Origin: Cryptomeria japonica
Taxonomy: Eukaryota > Streptophyta > Pinopsida > Cupressales > Cupressaceae
Length of the DNA stretch: 64,000 nucleotides
NCBI RefSeq assembly: GCF_030272615.1
Contig: NC_081408.1
Coordinates: forward strand, 310,761,118-310,825,117
Reading direction: 5' to 3'
Shown here: positions 35,876 to 49,104 of the stretch, piece after piece
Layout of the letters: each line of letters begins with the position of its first letter
How positions within the stretch are numbered: position 1 is the first letter of the stretch
Program-made: the position numbers and the translations under genes
The notes under the pieces: model-generated
The model's input: the letters and a program-made list of their open reading frames with translations, nothing else
Told to the model about the DNA's origin: nothing
Database searches by the model: none

Positions 35876-38552
35876 ACATAATGTGGGATCATTTTTTAAA
35901 AAACCAAACATTTGTGGGGAGCGTCATCTGCAAAATTTTATTCAAAAGTAAATACAAATAAACATAAAGATTCCTAAAATCTCCTTCATTTCTTGGACAA
36001 AATCAAAGAATTTAAAGGCAAAGAAAATATACTTCTATCTCTCCCTCCAAAACTGAATTAAAATGCCCTCCTTCTAATTAGTTATAACTCATATGTGAAA
36101 GCATAAGAAGGATTATAAATCTAGACCCCTCCACTGTTATCTTATTACCTATTAAGAAATTAGCAATGAGCTATTTCAACTTCTGGTAATTACTTCTTGA
36201 AAATTCATTACAAAATCATATCTTTTAGCTTCCCACCTTCCCCTAAATATATACATTATAACTTATTAATGAGTTTAAATATTAAAATGAACTTTAAAAT
36301 AAATGGTACCACTTCTTATAAATTTTACTAGCATGTGCCTATTGCCAAAGCTAGATTAGCAGTAGAGATGTGACAGGTTCATTAATCCAATTCTACCATG
36401 TCATTATAGGAATATCACTATGATGCCAATGAATATTTTTGGATATTAAGTCCTTCCATGAGTAACTCCATAATTCACCATTATTCAATGGACACTAAAA
36501 TGCGATATTCTATTCATCATTATTCATTGGACAAAATCATAGTCACTACTATTGTTAGGCTTGTTCATCCTTCTTTCTTTTCTAAACTACAAATTTAAAT
36601 GCATCACTTTAGCTCCACAATAGCCACATGGATATAAAGTAAACATTTACATTGATTCCAAATTAAAACTTTGTCTATAGATGATATTGAAATTCAAATA
36701 CTTCAACTACAAAATCTAATAATAGTATTCTCTTTGTGCTTAGAGAGATTGCCTACTTGCTGAGACATTTTGTGAAACAACTACCATCTCATGCCATATC
36801 TAAGTTTCCACAATTTACATATATATCTAATAAGAGCATTTGTAATATTTTGATCATCCACTTGTTAAATGATGTTTTACTACTACAATAACCTTTTAAC
36901 ACATTCGATGCCTTTTGACTGCTACATTCATTGCCCAAATAATTGTAGATGGGAAGCTTCCTACTCTCTTCATTGTTAACATTAGTTGGACTAACGAAGG
37001 AAAATAAAATTTGCGATAAGACAAATTTTCTTTATTCTATTTGTGAGCATTCATCATTATAGGTGATGGAAATCGATTTGAACTCTGAAGCATCTTTTAT
37101 GTTATTTTTATTTCGCCTACAATGGTTTGAGCCTGCTCACAAGAACAATGCATCCTTCATCAGAGAGGTATGATCCAACTATGCAAAATAAGACACATCT
37201 TTTGGGGTAGCCAACATGTGTTGAATTTTGTGCAAGACCAAGTAAATTGTGCAATATCTACTCCCTCTCTAGTAGCCTTTGGTATTTCTTGGTTTGTTCA
37301 AAAGTCTGTGAACTGACCCCCCAAATAGATAATATAACCACCAAAGCATCTTTGACTGATAAGCTGGAAAACATAGCCGCAAAATCTTATGAAAATATTT
37401 TGGTTATTTAAAGTTTGGACTTAAATCTTTAACCAAAACCTCAAAAAATACCTGGGTTATATTAATGTACCATCAAATGCAACTATATATTGGATATTTG
37501 AATTAAAGATGAGATTCAATGATATTGAAGAACTAGCTACTAACTCCTCAAATTCCTTCAAGTTGTTGATCTAGGTGGCTTGAGGAAAACAAAGATCAAG
37601 GATGATGAACCGATTTGTGTTGATGCTCCGAAGTAACCAAAATAAGTAGTGGGCCCCATTAGAAAGGTCATTTGGCAATTGGACTCCCTTTAGAGCCTAG
37701 GTAAGTTGTGACATCCCTAAGTTTGACGGGAAAATTGGTATATGTTGTTGATGATTATATTTCTAAATTGGAGATTTATTTCTCTGTAATTTCTTAGACT
37801 ATAGAGAATTATGTCTGCAATACTAAAATTAGAATTCTAGTTCAACAATGTTGGATTGCTAGCTTTCTAGCCAAGGAGGAGTTGAAGAAACTCCACTTGA
37901 TTTAGTGATGGAGGTGAATTTTAGTTTGGGTGGTTTCATGGAGGTCATCAAGGAAGATTTTTCCAAAAGATACAAATGAAGAAAAGTAAATTTTATGGCA
38001 ACTATGAGAGAAAAATTGTATTTGACTACATCAATACTTAACACACATTGTGTTCAAAAGTTGGCACCAAGAACTCTAAGAAGCATTGGTTCTTTACAAA
38101 ATTCTAATGTCTAGCATCCATCATTAGTACATCTAGATGAAAATGACATCTTTAAACGTCAAAATATTGATTGAAGATAAACTCAACCCCAAAGGTAAGA
38201 AAGGCCCTAAAATATGACAGAGATTTATGCTATTGTTTAGGTCTGCATATTGGAAGGAGACAATCATCCATAGTTATCACAAGCTCCTGCAGCTCATGTA
38301 GACTCAAGCTGAGTTGCAAAATAACCATCAAAGGTGCTAAATGTACCTACAATGGTGAGTCATTTCTAACATAGTGTCACCTGAGACTTTTTCTATTTAC
38401 CATAACAAGATGTTTTATAACATAGTGGGTAAGTACCTAAAATAGCGTTGTTTCTAATTTTACAAAATTATTCCTATTGTCTGCAATAGGGTCATAGAAG
38501 TGTAGTTTCAAGTGACATATGCAAAACAAGAAATTATAGATAAAGAGAAAGA
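35876..38552. other. No gene seen
   Basis: AT-rich sequence without a supported coding region, tRNA, or clear repeat. Confidence 0.4.
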
Positions 38553-39530
38553 CTATTTTTCGATGTGTTGGAGTATGACAGCCATGTTCTCTCCAATCTC
38601 CATTAGTTTGACAGTAGCTGATGCCAAGAGACACTTATCATCGGAGTTGAGTATTCTGTGGAAGGGCTCGAGATTCCCATTCTTGACCCCTACCCTAAAC
38701 ACCTCCCATGCCTCCTGGATGAAGTTCTTGCTCATCTCTCGTGCTACCCTTTTTTGGGCAATTTCCTTGTCTTCACTGTCTGACTCCTCCAATTTAGAGG
38801 ATATGTAGTTGGTGTGGTTAAAATAGATCTCGAGGGTGCTTACCAACAATCAGAATCCAACTCTAGAATGACATTTTCTAGGGCTTGTCCATTAGACAAG
38901 CGGACAAAGTCATCAATCCTCTGTATGCTTACTTCCTTTGAATCAAATATCTCAACCATAGGGCAAATGACAACCTCGTAAAAAAACCCATCACACCAGT
39001 GTTGATTACCACCCAATGTACCATTAGCCACCTACCATATAGCATTCCTGACCACATCTTTTGCTTGAAATAGCCGGCTGCATTGGGCTTGGATCAATTC
39101 CTCTCTACACATGCAACTGAGACCAAACTGATGCACCATCGGATGAGATCGATACTTCCAGGCTTAAGACTACAATCTAAACCATTCCTTATATAAAGTT
39201 TCAGACTTTCTAGAGAAGTCTAGAGAAGTCTAGAGACCAGAACAGGCCTGAATTCCAATCAAGCTTCATCCGAACAGCATATATTTACTATTCTGAGAGC
39301 TTTTCAAGTCATTGGTCATACATACTTTATCTAACCAACCTAATACCAATCTGCCAAATCGCATGAAAAAATAGAGGTCTTCGGTTTGTCCTTCCACTAA
39401 GGTATGGCCTACCTCTAGCTAAAACGAAGCTTCCATGCTCGATCCACATTCACTGACATCCAATGCGCAATCATAAGAGAGATCAAGATCCATGTTGGTT
39501 ATGTCTGCACCTTGGGCCATAGAATTACTC
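38553..39530 (-). pseudogene. Decayed reading frame of unknown family
   Basis: The minus strand from an ATG near 39520 (MAQGADITNMDLDLSYDC) reads as protein-like sequence for about 320 codons. It has several in-frame stops and at least one frameshift at about 38845. Recognisable stretches include YRSHPMVHQFGLSCMCREEL, QAKDVVRNAIW, SIQRIDDFVRLSNGQALENV and REMSKNFIQEAWEVF. I recognise no domain. Trp codons and stops alternate as expected for C-to-T decay. It may be a retrotransposon ORF or a host gene relic. Confidence 0.4.
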
Positions 39531-39619
39531 ATCGAAATTTTCCATGATGGCCCAGGTACCTTCCTACTTCTTATCCGATCCCTAACCTGACTTTGCAGAC
39601 AGATTCAGCCAAATCGTCC

Positions 39620-39916
39620 TTTACAATCTATTTCAGCTCATTCTACCAGTCAAAAGTCGATATTTCCTCAGTGTATGATTTTGGTGAGATACCAACATTA
39701 GCTAGATAATCAGCTGGTTTTTTTTGTCCTAGTTTAGAATATATTCTATCTTCTTGCAATAAGCATTGGTTGATATTGTTGTCACATTTCAACATAATCC
39801 ACATCTAGTTATCACATTTCAACAATGAGACTAATAATTTTGGAAGTGTGGAATTGTTGATAGCCAACACTTAGGTGTGAACCCTGTCTTCACAAATTAT
39901 GATCAGTTGCCATGAT
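39620..39916 (-). pseudogene. Possible RNase H-like remnant
   Basis: The minus strand reads DRIYSKLGQKKPADYLANVG then ISPKSYTEEISTFDW. The ADxLAN.G pattern closes many retroelement RNase H domains. The copia element is inserted directly beside it (target site 39917-39921). It is short, with stops around it, so the call is tentative. Confidence 0.35.
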
Positions 39917-39921
39917 ACTTG
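39917..39921. repeat. Target site duplication ACTTG, left
   Basis: ACTTG immediately left of the copia LTR; identical to 47524-47528 at the right end. Five bases is the usual copia duplication length. Confidence 0.9.
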
Positions 39922-41411
39922 TGTAAAGCTCTGATGCTAATAGAAAACAAGATGAGAGGGGGAGGGGGGTGAATCACACAAACTTAATCTTCAATATATT
40001 CAACAAATTCAACCTCAATAACTTATACTTCTGAATATATAACCAAAAATGTAAAATATTCAAACTCATGAATAGATATCATCACAACACATATAACACC
40101 AGATTTAACGTGGAAACCGAAATAGGGAAAAACCACTATGGGATTTCGGACCCACAAAGAAATATACCCTTCTAGAGTATGCTCGGTTAAAAGAAAATCC
40201 TGTTTAAGATTACAAACACATTGCTAGATGTGACCCGATTAAGGGATTTCCCTCAGACTTGTTAGAGTCTTGCACTTTGTTAGAAGTGACCTTGTCAAAG
40301 GATTTCAAACACTCATTTATAATGTTACCTTGCTAGAGGGTTTACAAATAAGACTATTAGGTCCACTTGGTTAAGAGATTTCCTGTCACTTATAAAATAA
40401 ACAATAGTAATAAAATATATCTACAACTTCACACTTGAAATGCTATTCTTATTTGCTCAAAACAATCTTGTCATAAGACTTATCTAATCCCTTGATGGGC
40501 TTGTTGGGCTTCTCAATCTGTTCTTCAATCATATCTTCAAGCTTGTGAGCTCAGTAAACATTCCTGTAGCATCACTGTGCATACATTTGCCCGCATGTAG
40601 TGTTTATCAACAATTCCTTATTTATAAACAATTTCTGACCACTTAATCTCCCTGATCACATTTCCCATGATCAATCTTAGCCATCAGATCATCAAACTTG
40701 ACTAGGTTCAATGTATCCTTCAATCTAAAAATGTTTTACCTCGCCTTGGAACTTGCATTCCTTCCTAGGAACTTGTGCTAGGTTATTGTAGTTCAATCTG
40801 TGTTGTAGATCTTCCTCTTGATTTTCCATTGTCGTAGATCCTTAAAAAACTTCTTGCGTGGCATACCAATCATTTATTCATCTCTAGCTCATCAGCATCC
40901 TTCATTAAATAATGTTTATATCCATCTAATGCGATCTATTATAACTCGGTTGTTACTCAGTTAATACTGAACTTCGCTTGGTAGACATTCTGCCTCCTTC
41001 GTTAACCGATATCGATAACCTTAGGGTTTACCGAATAGGTTCCTTGCTCAGTGACATAATATAGTATTAAACTTATAATCAACAACATGTGTAGGATATC
41101 AAAATAGTCAAAATAACATGATCTCATCATTGTCTAACTCAGTAATAGTTGCCCATTGAATAACTTATATCTCCCCTTTATTATCATATTCTTTCTGTGT
41201 CACTTACCGACCTCTTAATACTCATCAAAACATACTTCTCAAGATATGGCAACATCATACTGAATCAGAAAATCAATTTCTTGACATCAATGACAAAATA
41301 ATATTATTAAGAAAGTAATCATCCTTCTTCAGTTATATCAATAATCTCCAACAACCTTCTCAATATTCTTATTGAAATGCCAACAATCTCCTTTCTATTG
41401 TAATGCCAACA
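39922..41411 (-). repeat. Copia 3' LTR (left)
   Basis: 1490 bp, TG...CA ends (plus view TGTAAAGCTCTGATGC ... GCCAACA). It differs from the right LTR by scattered substitutions and small indels, for example in the G run near 39960. On the minus strand the LTR starts TGTTGGCATT, and a second TGTTGGCATT preceded by AAAGGAGAT occurs 26 bp inside. It is related to the solo LTR at 340-1874. Confidence 0.93.
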
Positions 41412-41425
41412 ATCTCCCCCTTTGG
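41412..41425 (-). other. Copia polypurine tract
   Basis: Minus-strand AAAGGGGGAGAT ends exactly at the LTR start, where plus-strand DNA synthesis is primed. An almost identical purine run lies inside the LTR. Confidence 0.85.
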
Positions 41426-41850
41426 CATTGATGGCAAAACCAACAATTAAATGGTAATACCAACTTGATTTGTTGCACCTGATTCGGATTCAGATTGCTA
41501 TTTAGTCTTCTCTGTTATCTTTGAGCTGATCGAACCTTCTCCTGAAGTCTTCTTCCCCTGGCATTGGTTTTCTGTTATCTTCTCCAATTAGTCTAACTTC
41601 TCCATTTAGTGTTCTCCCCCTTTGACAACAATGCCAAAAAGAAAAAAAAGCTAATTCATGGTTTCTTCCCCTGTGAAGTGATTTGCCTTGCTGTGTTACA
41701 CATGTATTATCTCAGTCTTGGTCAGAGCAACTTGTCTCCAATCACTATTTCCTGCACACCTTTAGAAAACCTCCTAAAGTGCATAAATCAGCATCAATCG
41801 ACAAATAATATTCAATAGAGTCATCGAATTGATGCTTTCACCGAACTCTG

Positions 41851-44800
41851 TCAGTTAGTATAAGATAGGGGTAGGACCCCTAACTTGCTTCTGAGATACT
41901 CAAAAGTGTCCCTTGGCAGTGGCTTTGTGAAGATGTCTGCTATTTGCTCCTTTGAACTGATATATTCCAGCACAACTTTCTTCTCTTGAACTTCTTCACT
42001 GAGATAATGATACTTTATAGAGATATGCTTTGTCTTAGAGTGCATTACCGGATTCTTTGAAATGTTAATGGCACTAGTATTATCACAGAATATAGTTACT
42101 GGCTTGGTAACTCTCTCATTTATACCTTCCAACAGTTGTTTGATCCATGTAATATTGGTACAATTCAATGCTGCAATGACATATTCAACTTCAGTTGTTG
42201 ATTGTGAAATGCATCCTTGCTTCTTGCTAAGCCAACTTACTAGTCTATCTCCCAAGAAGAAAGCTCCACCACTTGTGCTTTTCTTGTCATCAATGTTTCC
42301 TGCCCAATCAGCATCAGTATAAACTTTTAAATCAAAATCATTCCTCTTTTCATATACTAAGCCATAGTGTTCAGTGCCTCTCAGGTATCTGAAAATTCTC
42401 TTGATTGCTATCATATGGGTTTCTTTGGGATCTGCAAAAAATCTTGCAACTATTCCTACTGCATGTGCTATATCTGGCCTACTGTGAACAACATATTGCA
42501 GCTTTCCAATCATAGATCAGTAAAGTGTCTCATCAACAGATGCAGATTCATCATTCTTTGATAGTTTATAGTTAGTAATCATAGGAGTACTTACAGGTTT
42601 AGAATCCTCCATTCCAAATTTCTTCAAGATTTCCTTCATGTACTTGGATTAAGTAATGAAAATCTCATCTTTCATTTGTAGTATTTGTAAACCTATAAAA
42701 TACTTTATCTCACCGATTAATGACATCTCAAATTCTTTGCACATTTCATTTCCAAAGTTCTTGCATAGAGAATCATTTCCACAAAAAATAATATCATCAA
42801 CAAATATGGCTGAGATCAGTATTCCATTGTCCTCATCATTCTTCATGTACATATTGTTGTTTTCACTTGTTCTTATAAAACCAATCTTGATTAACTAAGA
42901 GTGAAGTCTTTCATACCATGCTCTAGGTGCTTGTTTCAGACCATATAAAGCTTTGTTCAATTTACATACCTGATCTTTACTCTTGTCTTTAACAAATCCT
43001 TCAGGTTGTTCAATATAAACTTCTTCTTCTAGTATACCATTCAAAAATGCAGATTTAACATCCACTTGATATACCTTGAAATTTTTGAAAGCGGCATATG
43101 CCAACAATGTTCTTACTCCCTCAAGTCTAGCCACAGGTGCAAAAGTCTCACCATAGTCTATTCCTTCTTCTTGAGCATAACCTTTGCAAACTAGTCTAGC
43201 TTGTTTCTGAAAATCCATTTTTGTACCAATTACATTTTTGTCCTTCCATCTTGGGACCAATGTCCAAGTTTCATTCTTCTTGATTTGATCAATCTCTTTT
43301 GTCATAGCATTTACCCAATCTTCATTGTTAAATGCCTCTTTTACTATTCTCAGTTCAAATTCAGATATTAGACATGTGTTTTGTCTCAGTTTGTTCCTTG
43401 TCATCACTGGATCATCCTTATCCCCTATAATCTGATTTGATGCATTATTTCTTCTAACATATTTGGCTAATATAGGCTTGGTAGGCTCTGTATGATCTTC
43501 TTCATCACTCGGTAACTGGATATTATCTTCATTTTCTTCAGCAACTTTCTCGGTAGGACTTCTTGGTTGAACATAAACAAATTGTTCATAATTTTCTAGT
43601 TCTTTGGAATTTCCTTCATCATTTCTTTCTGCAAATTCATCAATTTTCACATTTGCACTTTCTACTATTTTGTTAGATGATTTGATCAGACATTTAAATG
43701 CTTTACTTCTAGAAGAATAACCAAGAAATATTCCTTCCTCGCTTTTCTGATCAAACTTTCTATTTCTATCATCTTTGTGAACATAACATCTACTTCCAAA
43801 GATTTTAAAATAACTTTCATTAGGTTTCTTATCATACCAGATTTCATATGGTGTCTTCATAGTTCCTTTCTTTAGTTGTACTTGGTTTAGGGTGTAAACA
43901 ACAGTGCTGATTGCTTCTCTCCAAAATGTTTGAGGTACCCTCTTTTCTATCATCAGGGTTCTGGCACAATCTACAATTGATCTATTTCTTCTGTCAGCTA
44001 TCCCATTTTGCTGAGGTGTTCTCAGTGTAGACACTTGCCTTTTTATACTATGATCATTGCAGAATAAGTTAAATTCATCAGAAGTGAATTCTCCTCCTCT
44101 ATTAGATCTAAGACATTTCAACTGTCTTCCTATTTCATTTTCAACTCTTGCCTTGTACCATTTAAACATTTGAAAAGCTTCTGATTTTTCTTTTAAAAAC
44201 ATAACTGACATCATCCTTGAGTAATCATCCACAAATAATATGAAGTATTTGTCACCATAATAACTTTGAACTTTCATGGGCCCACAAAGATTAGTGTGTA
44301 CTAGATCTAAAATTCCTTTAGAAGTTTAGGACTTACTTTTAAATCTTGATCTTGTCATCTTACCCATCTGGCATCCTCGGCACATAGCATTCTTAGGTTT
44401 TTCTAGGCTCAGTAGACCTCTTACTCGGTGCTTCTTACTTATTTTGATCAGATTATCAAAATTTACGTGACAAAACCTTTTATGCCATAACCAGGTATCT
44501 TCTATTTTTTTATATATACATTTGTTCTGAGTTGAGTCAAGATGAAATGTATTACCTTTTGTTTGTGTCCCGGTAGCAGCCAACTTTCCATGTTTGCCAT
44601 GAACTTTGACACATCCCTTCTAGAATTCTATTCAGTATCCTATATTGTTTAGCTATGCTACACTCAACAAATTGTATTTCAAACCTTCTACCCAGTATAC
44701 ATCATCACATTTAGCATTGTCAAGAAGTGTTATAGATCCTTTACCTTTCACCGAACATGGTGCATCATTACCAATTTTTACATATCCTCCATCATAGTCT

Positions 44801-45982
44801 TCTAATTTAACAAACTTTTGTTTATCACCTGTCATGTGATGTGAGCATCCACTGTCTATGATCCAAGAATCATTATTATTTATGTGAGATATTAGGGCTT
44901 TTTCTTCACACCTTTCTTCATCTGATCCATCTTTAATAGCCACATAAACAACTTCCTTTGTATCTATTTCATCAAATTTATCATTGTTGGATTCCTCATC
45001 AGCTACGAGGCATGTCTTTCTGTCTCTTCTTTTGAAGTCTTGATGTCCTCTATAGTGATTGTCTTTATGTCTGTCTTCTCGGTATTCTCTCTTTTCACTA
45101 GATTCTTTATCAGGGCAGTTAGAAGCCATATGTCCTATTTTATCACAATTGAAACATTTTAAAGGTAGCTTTCCTTTATACTTACCTTTGCCTCTTGGTA
45201 ACCTTCTGACCAATAGTGCTTCAAACTCTTCTTACTTTCTGATCTCCTCATACAGTTTGTGTACTTCTTCCATGTTTTTAAGAAATCTCTTACTTGCTCC
45301 ACTGTGATTTCCTTCAGAATACTTATTCATTCTATCATTATAGTCATCAGATTCACCAATATGAAAAGAACTGAATGCATATTCTACTTTATTTACCGAA
45401 GGCCCACTATTATCAAAATTACTTAACTCAAATGCATGTAGCTTACCAATAGTGGCATCCAAAGAGACTGGCATGTTTGGTACAGACCTTAATTCATTGA
45501 TTGCAGAGACTCGAATGGCATAAGCAGGTAGAAGGGTTCTCAACAACTTACTTGTTACATCATTTTCTTCAATAGTTCCTCTTGCTCCTTTAATTTGATT
45601 GACAATTTCTTTTAACCTTGTACTGTATTGGGTTATGTTCTCACCTTCATTCATTCTCATGGATTCAAGTTGTCCTCTTAGACTATCTACTTTGGCTCTT
45701 TGGACATGTTCATCACCACCATACATAGATATGAGCTTGGTCCACATTGCCTTTGCATCATTATAGCCTTCTAGATCATTAAACTCTGAGTCGGTCAATG
45801 CTGATGTTATTTCAATCATAGCTTCAATATGTTCTTGCTTTGCCTTTAACTCTTCCAAGGTCATCAGGTTGGTGCTAGGTGCTATGTAATCATTCTCAAA
45901 TTCCTGATAAGTGCAGCTTCATCCTTTTCTGCCATGTGGAGAAACTTGACTTGTTCAGCTTTGGTGGATCCCTTTTATACAT
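41851..45982 (-). pseudogene. Copia gag-pol polyprotein, disabled by nonsense codons
   Basis: Gag starts near 45982 (MYKRDPPKLNKSSFSTW) with a frame break near 45890. From 45864 to 41851 one frame runs through the gag core, the zinc knuckle CFNCDKIGHMASNC, protease DSWIIDSGCSHHM, the integrase zinc region (HKRFCHVNFDNL, CRGCQMGK), integrase core ([26 protein letters not shown]), reverse transcriptase ([22 protein letters not shown]) and RNase H (DADWAGN, KSTSGGAF), ending before 41851. Stops are at 45232-45234, three between 44653 and about 44625, 44326-44328, 42895-42897, 42649-42651 and about 42515. All are compatible with CAA, CAG or TGG altered by C-to-T or G-to-A, and no frameshift occurs after the gag start. 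Confidence 0.93.
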
Positions 45983-46033
45983 CTTCAAATCTTTGCCTCA
46001 AGTACCTTTAAACTTTTCTTCCGGAGTCCACAG

Positions 46034-46045
46034 CTCTGATACCAA
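46034..46045 (-). other. Copia primer binding site (initiator tRNA-Met)
   Basis: Minus-strand TGGTATCAGAGC, two bases after the LTR end (TTTACA), is the standard plant copia primer site complementary to the 3' end of initiator tRNA-Met. Confidence 0.9.
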
Positions 46046-46046
46046 T

Positions 46047-47523
46047 TGTAAAGCTCTGATGCTAATAGAAAACAAGATGAGAGGGGGGGGTGAAACATAC
46101 AAACTTAATCTTCAATATATTCAACCGATTCAACCTCGGTAGCTTATACTTCTGAATATATAACCAAAACTGTAAAACATTCAAACTCATGAACAGTTAA
46201 CATCACAACACATATAACACCAGATTTAATGTGGAAACCCAAATAGGGAAAAACCACTGTGGGATTTTGGACCCACTAAGAAATATACCCTTCTAGATTA
46301 TGCTCGGTTAAAAGCAAATCATGTTAAAGATTACAAACACATTGCTAGATGTGACCCAGTTAAGGGATTTCCCTCAGACTTGTTAGAGTCTTGCACTTTG
46401 TTAGAAGTGACCTTGTCAAAGGATTTCAAACACTCATTTAGAATGTTACCTTGCTAGAGGGTTTACAAATAAGACTGTTAGGTCCACTCGGTTAAGAGAT
46501 TTCTTGTCACTTACAAAATAAACAACAGTAATAAAATATATCTACAACTTCACATCTAAAATGCTAAAGTAGATTCTTATTTGCTCAAAAAAATCTTGTC
46601 ATAAGACTTATCTAATCCCTTGATGGGCTTCTCAATCTATTCTTCAATTAGATCTTCAAGATTCTGAGCTCGGTAAACATTCCTGTAGCATCACTGTGCA
46701 TACATTTGCTCGCATGTAGTGTTTATCAACAATTCCTTATTTATGAACAATTTCTGACCGCTTAATCTCCTTGATCACATTTTCCATGATCAATCTTAGC
46801 CATCAGATCATCAAACTTGACTAGGTTCAATGTATCCTTCGATCTTAAAACATTTTACCTCACCTTGGAACTTGCATTCCTTCCTAGGAACTTGTGTTAG
46901 GTTATTGCAGTTCAATCTGTGCTGTAGATCTTCCTCTTGATTTTCCATTGCCATAGATCCTTAACAAACTTCTTGCTTGACATACCAATCATTTATTCAT
47001 CTCCAGCTCATCAACATCCTTCATTAAATAATGTTTATATCCATCCAATGCGATCTATTATAACTTGGTTGTTACTCGGTTAATACTGAACTTTGCTCGG
47101 TGGACATTCTGCCTTCGTTAACCGATATCGATAACCTTAGGGTTTACCGACTAGGTTCCTTGCTCGGTGACATAATACAGTATTAAACTTATAATCAACA
47201 TGTGTAGGATATCAAAGCAATCAAAATAACATGATCTCATCATTGTCTAACTCGGTAATAGTTGACCATTGAATAACTTATATCTCCCGTTTATTATCAC
47301 ATTCTTTTTGTTCACTTACCGACCTCTTAATACTCATCAAAACATACTTCTCAAGATATGAAAACATCATACTGAATCAGAAAATCAATTTCGTGACATC
47401 AATGACAAAATAATATTATTAAGACAGTAATCATCCTTCTTCAGTTATATCAATAATCTCCAACAACCTTCTCAATATCCTTATTGAAATGCCAACAATC
47501 TCCTTTCTATTGTAATGCCAACA
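46047..47523 (-). repeat. Copia 5' LTR (right)
   Basis: 1477 bp, the partner of 39922-41411, with the same boundaries and the same internal duplicated start. It should hold the element promoter. Confidence 0.93.
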
Positions 47524-47528
47524 ACTTG
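47524..47528. repeat. Target site duplication ACTTG, right
   Basis: Identical to 39917-39921. Confidence 0.9.
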
Positions 47529-48189
47529 ACCCTATCCTCATGGTGTTGGCTCAATTCATATTAGTTTTCCCTAGCCTAGAAGCCAAGTAATTTATCCAAG
47601 GGTGTCTATAAGAATGGAGTGTATGGTCATTGACTTTGTATGTTGAAACCATTATACATGCCCCTCCATTGAGGGTATTGAGGAAGATTGGGAATAGTGT
47701 GTTCTTTTGAAGAAACATGATGTGTGAAGTTTGATGTAGAGGCAAGGGTAGAACTCAGTATTTCATATTAGGACAATAACCACATTGATTAGACAAGTCA
47801 AATAGGGTCTCTCCAATGTTTAGGATACACGAGGGCAACATTAGTCATGTAAGTATGCATGAGAATGGGAGTGGATAGGTACTTTCCTTTTAGACTAACT
47901 TGGGTCTATGACTCTCAATGGTTTTCATCCCAAAAGTATATGTAATATCATTCGCTTGCACCTAAGGTGTGACTGAGAATTTTGTCTTAGTTGTCACTAA
48001 TTTGGAGAGTATTGAGAGGACCCTATAAGGATGACTATCACCATACTCTCCATGACTTCAAAACATTTATAATGAATTCATATTAGACACTCATGGATTA
48101 CCCCAATTAGACATTAGTCAACTTAAGATATGATACAAGGATTACATACCACAAAGCCATTAGCATATCACCTGCTCTAAATCACCACA
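47529..48189. other. No gene seen
   Basis: Sequence between the copia element and CACTA copy B. No supported reading frame or recognisable repeat. It should be the continuation of the DNA left of 39917 before the copia insertion. Confidence 0.35.
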
Positions 48190-48337
48190 AAGCCATTAGA
48201 TATGTTTTGAGATAAAAAATAAGAGTTAAATGGTTTTGGTTCAATTTGCATTATTTCTATGTTCAAGTGATTTAATTTGGTATCACTTCTATATAACTAT
48301 TTCTTTAGATCAATTTTCTTCCGTGTGAAGAAAGACC

Positions 48338-49015
48338 ATGTCAGACAATATTAGTGAACAACAAAATAAGGAGACAATTGCTAGATTGTGGTCTAACTTG
48401 AAAAGAAAAGGTGATGGAAAATGTTATTGTACTTGCAAAATTTGTAAGGGGTTAAAGACTAGAAGACTTCTAATCAAAATAGCTAAGAAACATTGTAGGT
48501 TACATGGTCACATTAAAGGGGGACAAGATTATCATCCATTGGTAATTTTTTCATTATATCATTTTAACAATTTATATACATAAGAAATCACTTGATGATG
48601 AGATCACGATCATGGTTTATTTATGTTGATCATTTTTATATTGGTCGAGCACCCCAGAGCACATGATATGGATCAACACAACCCGAAGAATATGGTTTTC
48701 GAAGTGGAAGAACATGGAGGTGTGAATATTGAAGCTGAAGATAATGATCCCATGGAAGTGACGATCATGAGCCAAAAAACACAATTGAAGATGATGGTAC
48801 AAATACATTGATCCATGACACATTTAGTATTGGCACAGCTGACCATGATGATGAAGATGACCTTGATGTTGTTCATGATTTACCTCTACTTAAGAAGGCA
48901 TCTAAGGCCCTTTACGAAGGCTCCCAGACAACTCTTCTCTCCGTTGTGTTGTTGTTGGTGAACTTGAAGGTTATGAATAGTTTTTCCAACATAAAAATCT
49001 CATGGATGTAAAGGT
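48338..49015 (+). pseudogene. CACTA transposase N-terminal exons, copy B
   Basis: The ATG at 48338 opens the Cys/His region (KCYCTCKICKGLKTRR, KKHCRLHGHIKGGQDYHPL), open here where copy A has a stop. The second exon (about 48650-49011) gives HGGVNIEAEDNDPME, then an apparent frameshift, then DLPLLKKASKALYEGSQTTL and LLVNLKVMNSFSN. Confidence 0.65.
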
Positions 49016-49104
49016 ATGTCATATATGTCATTATAGTTAATAAATGGTGAATCATGTACCATTAATAGTCTTTATATTAACAAATTATTTTTTTTTGTTG
49101 TAGA

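Larger units (their letters stand above)
39922..47523 (-). mobile_element. Complete Ty1/copia LTR retrotransposon
   Basis: Two LTRs (39922-41411 and 46047-47523) in direct orientation flank a minus-strand gag-pol. The primer site lies beside the right LTR and a polypurine tract beside the left LTR, and both ends carry the 5-bp duplication ACTTG. Domain order gag, zinc knuckle, protease, integrase, reverse transcriptase, RNase H is that of Ty1/copia. The insertion is structurally intact, but the polyprotein has at least eight nonsense codons, so it cannot now be autonomous. Confidence 0.95.

Noticed and set aside
42062-42898. Plus-strand open frames opposite the copia RNase H and reverse transcriptase
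   Set aside because: Shadows of the minus-strand polyprotein.
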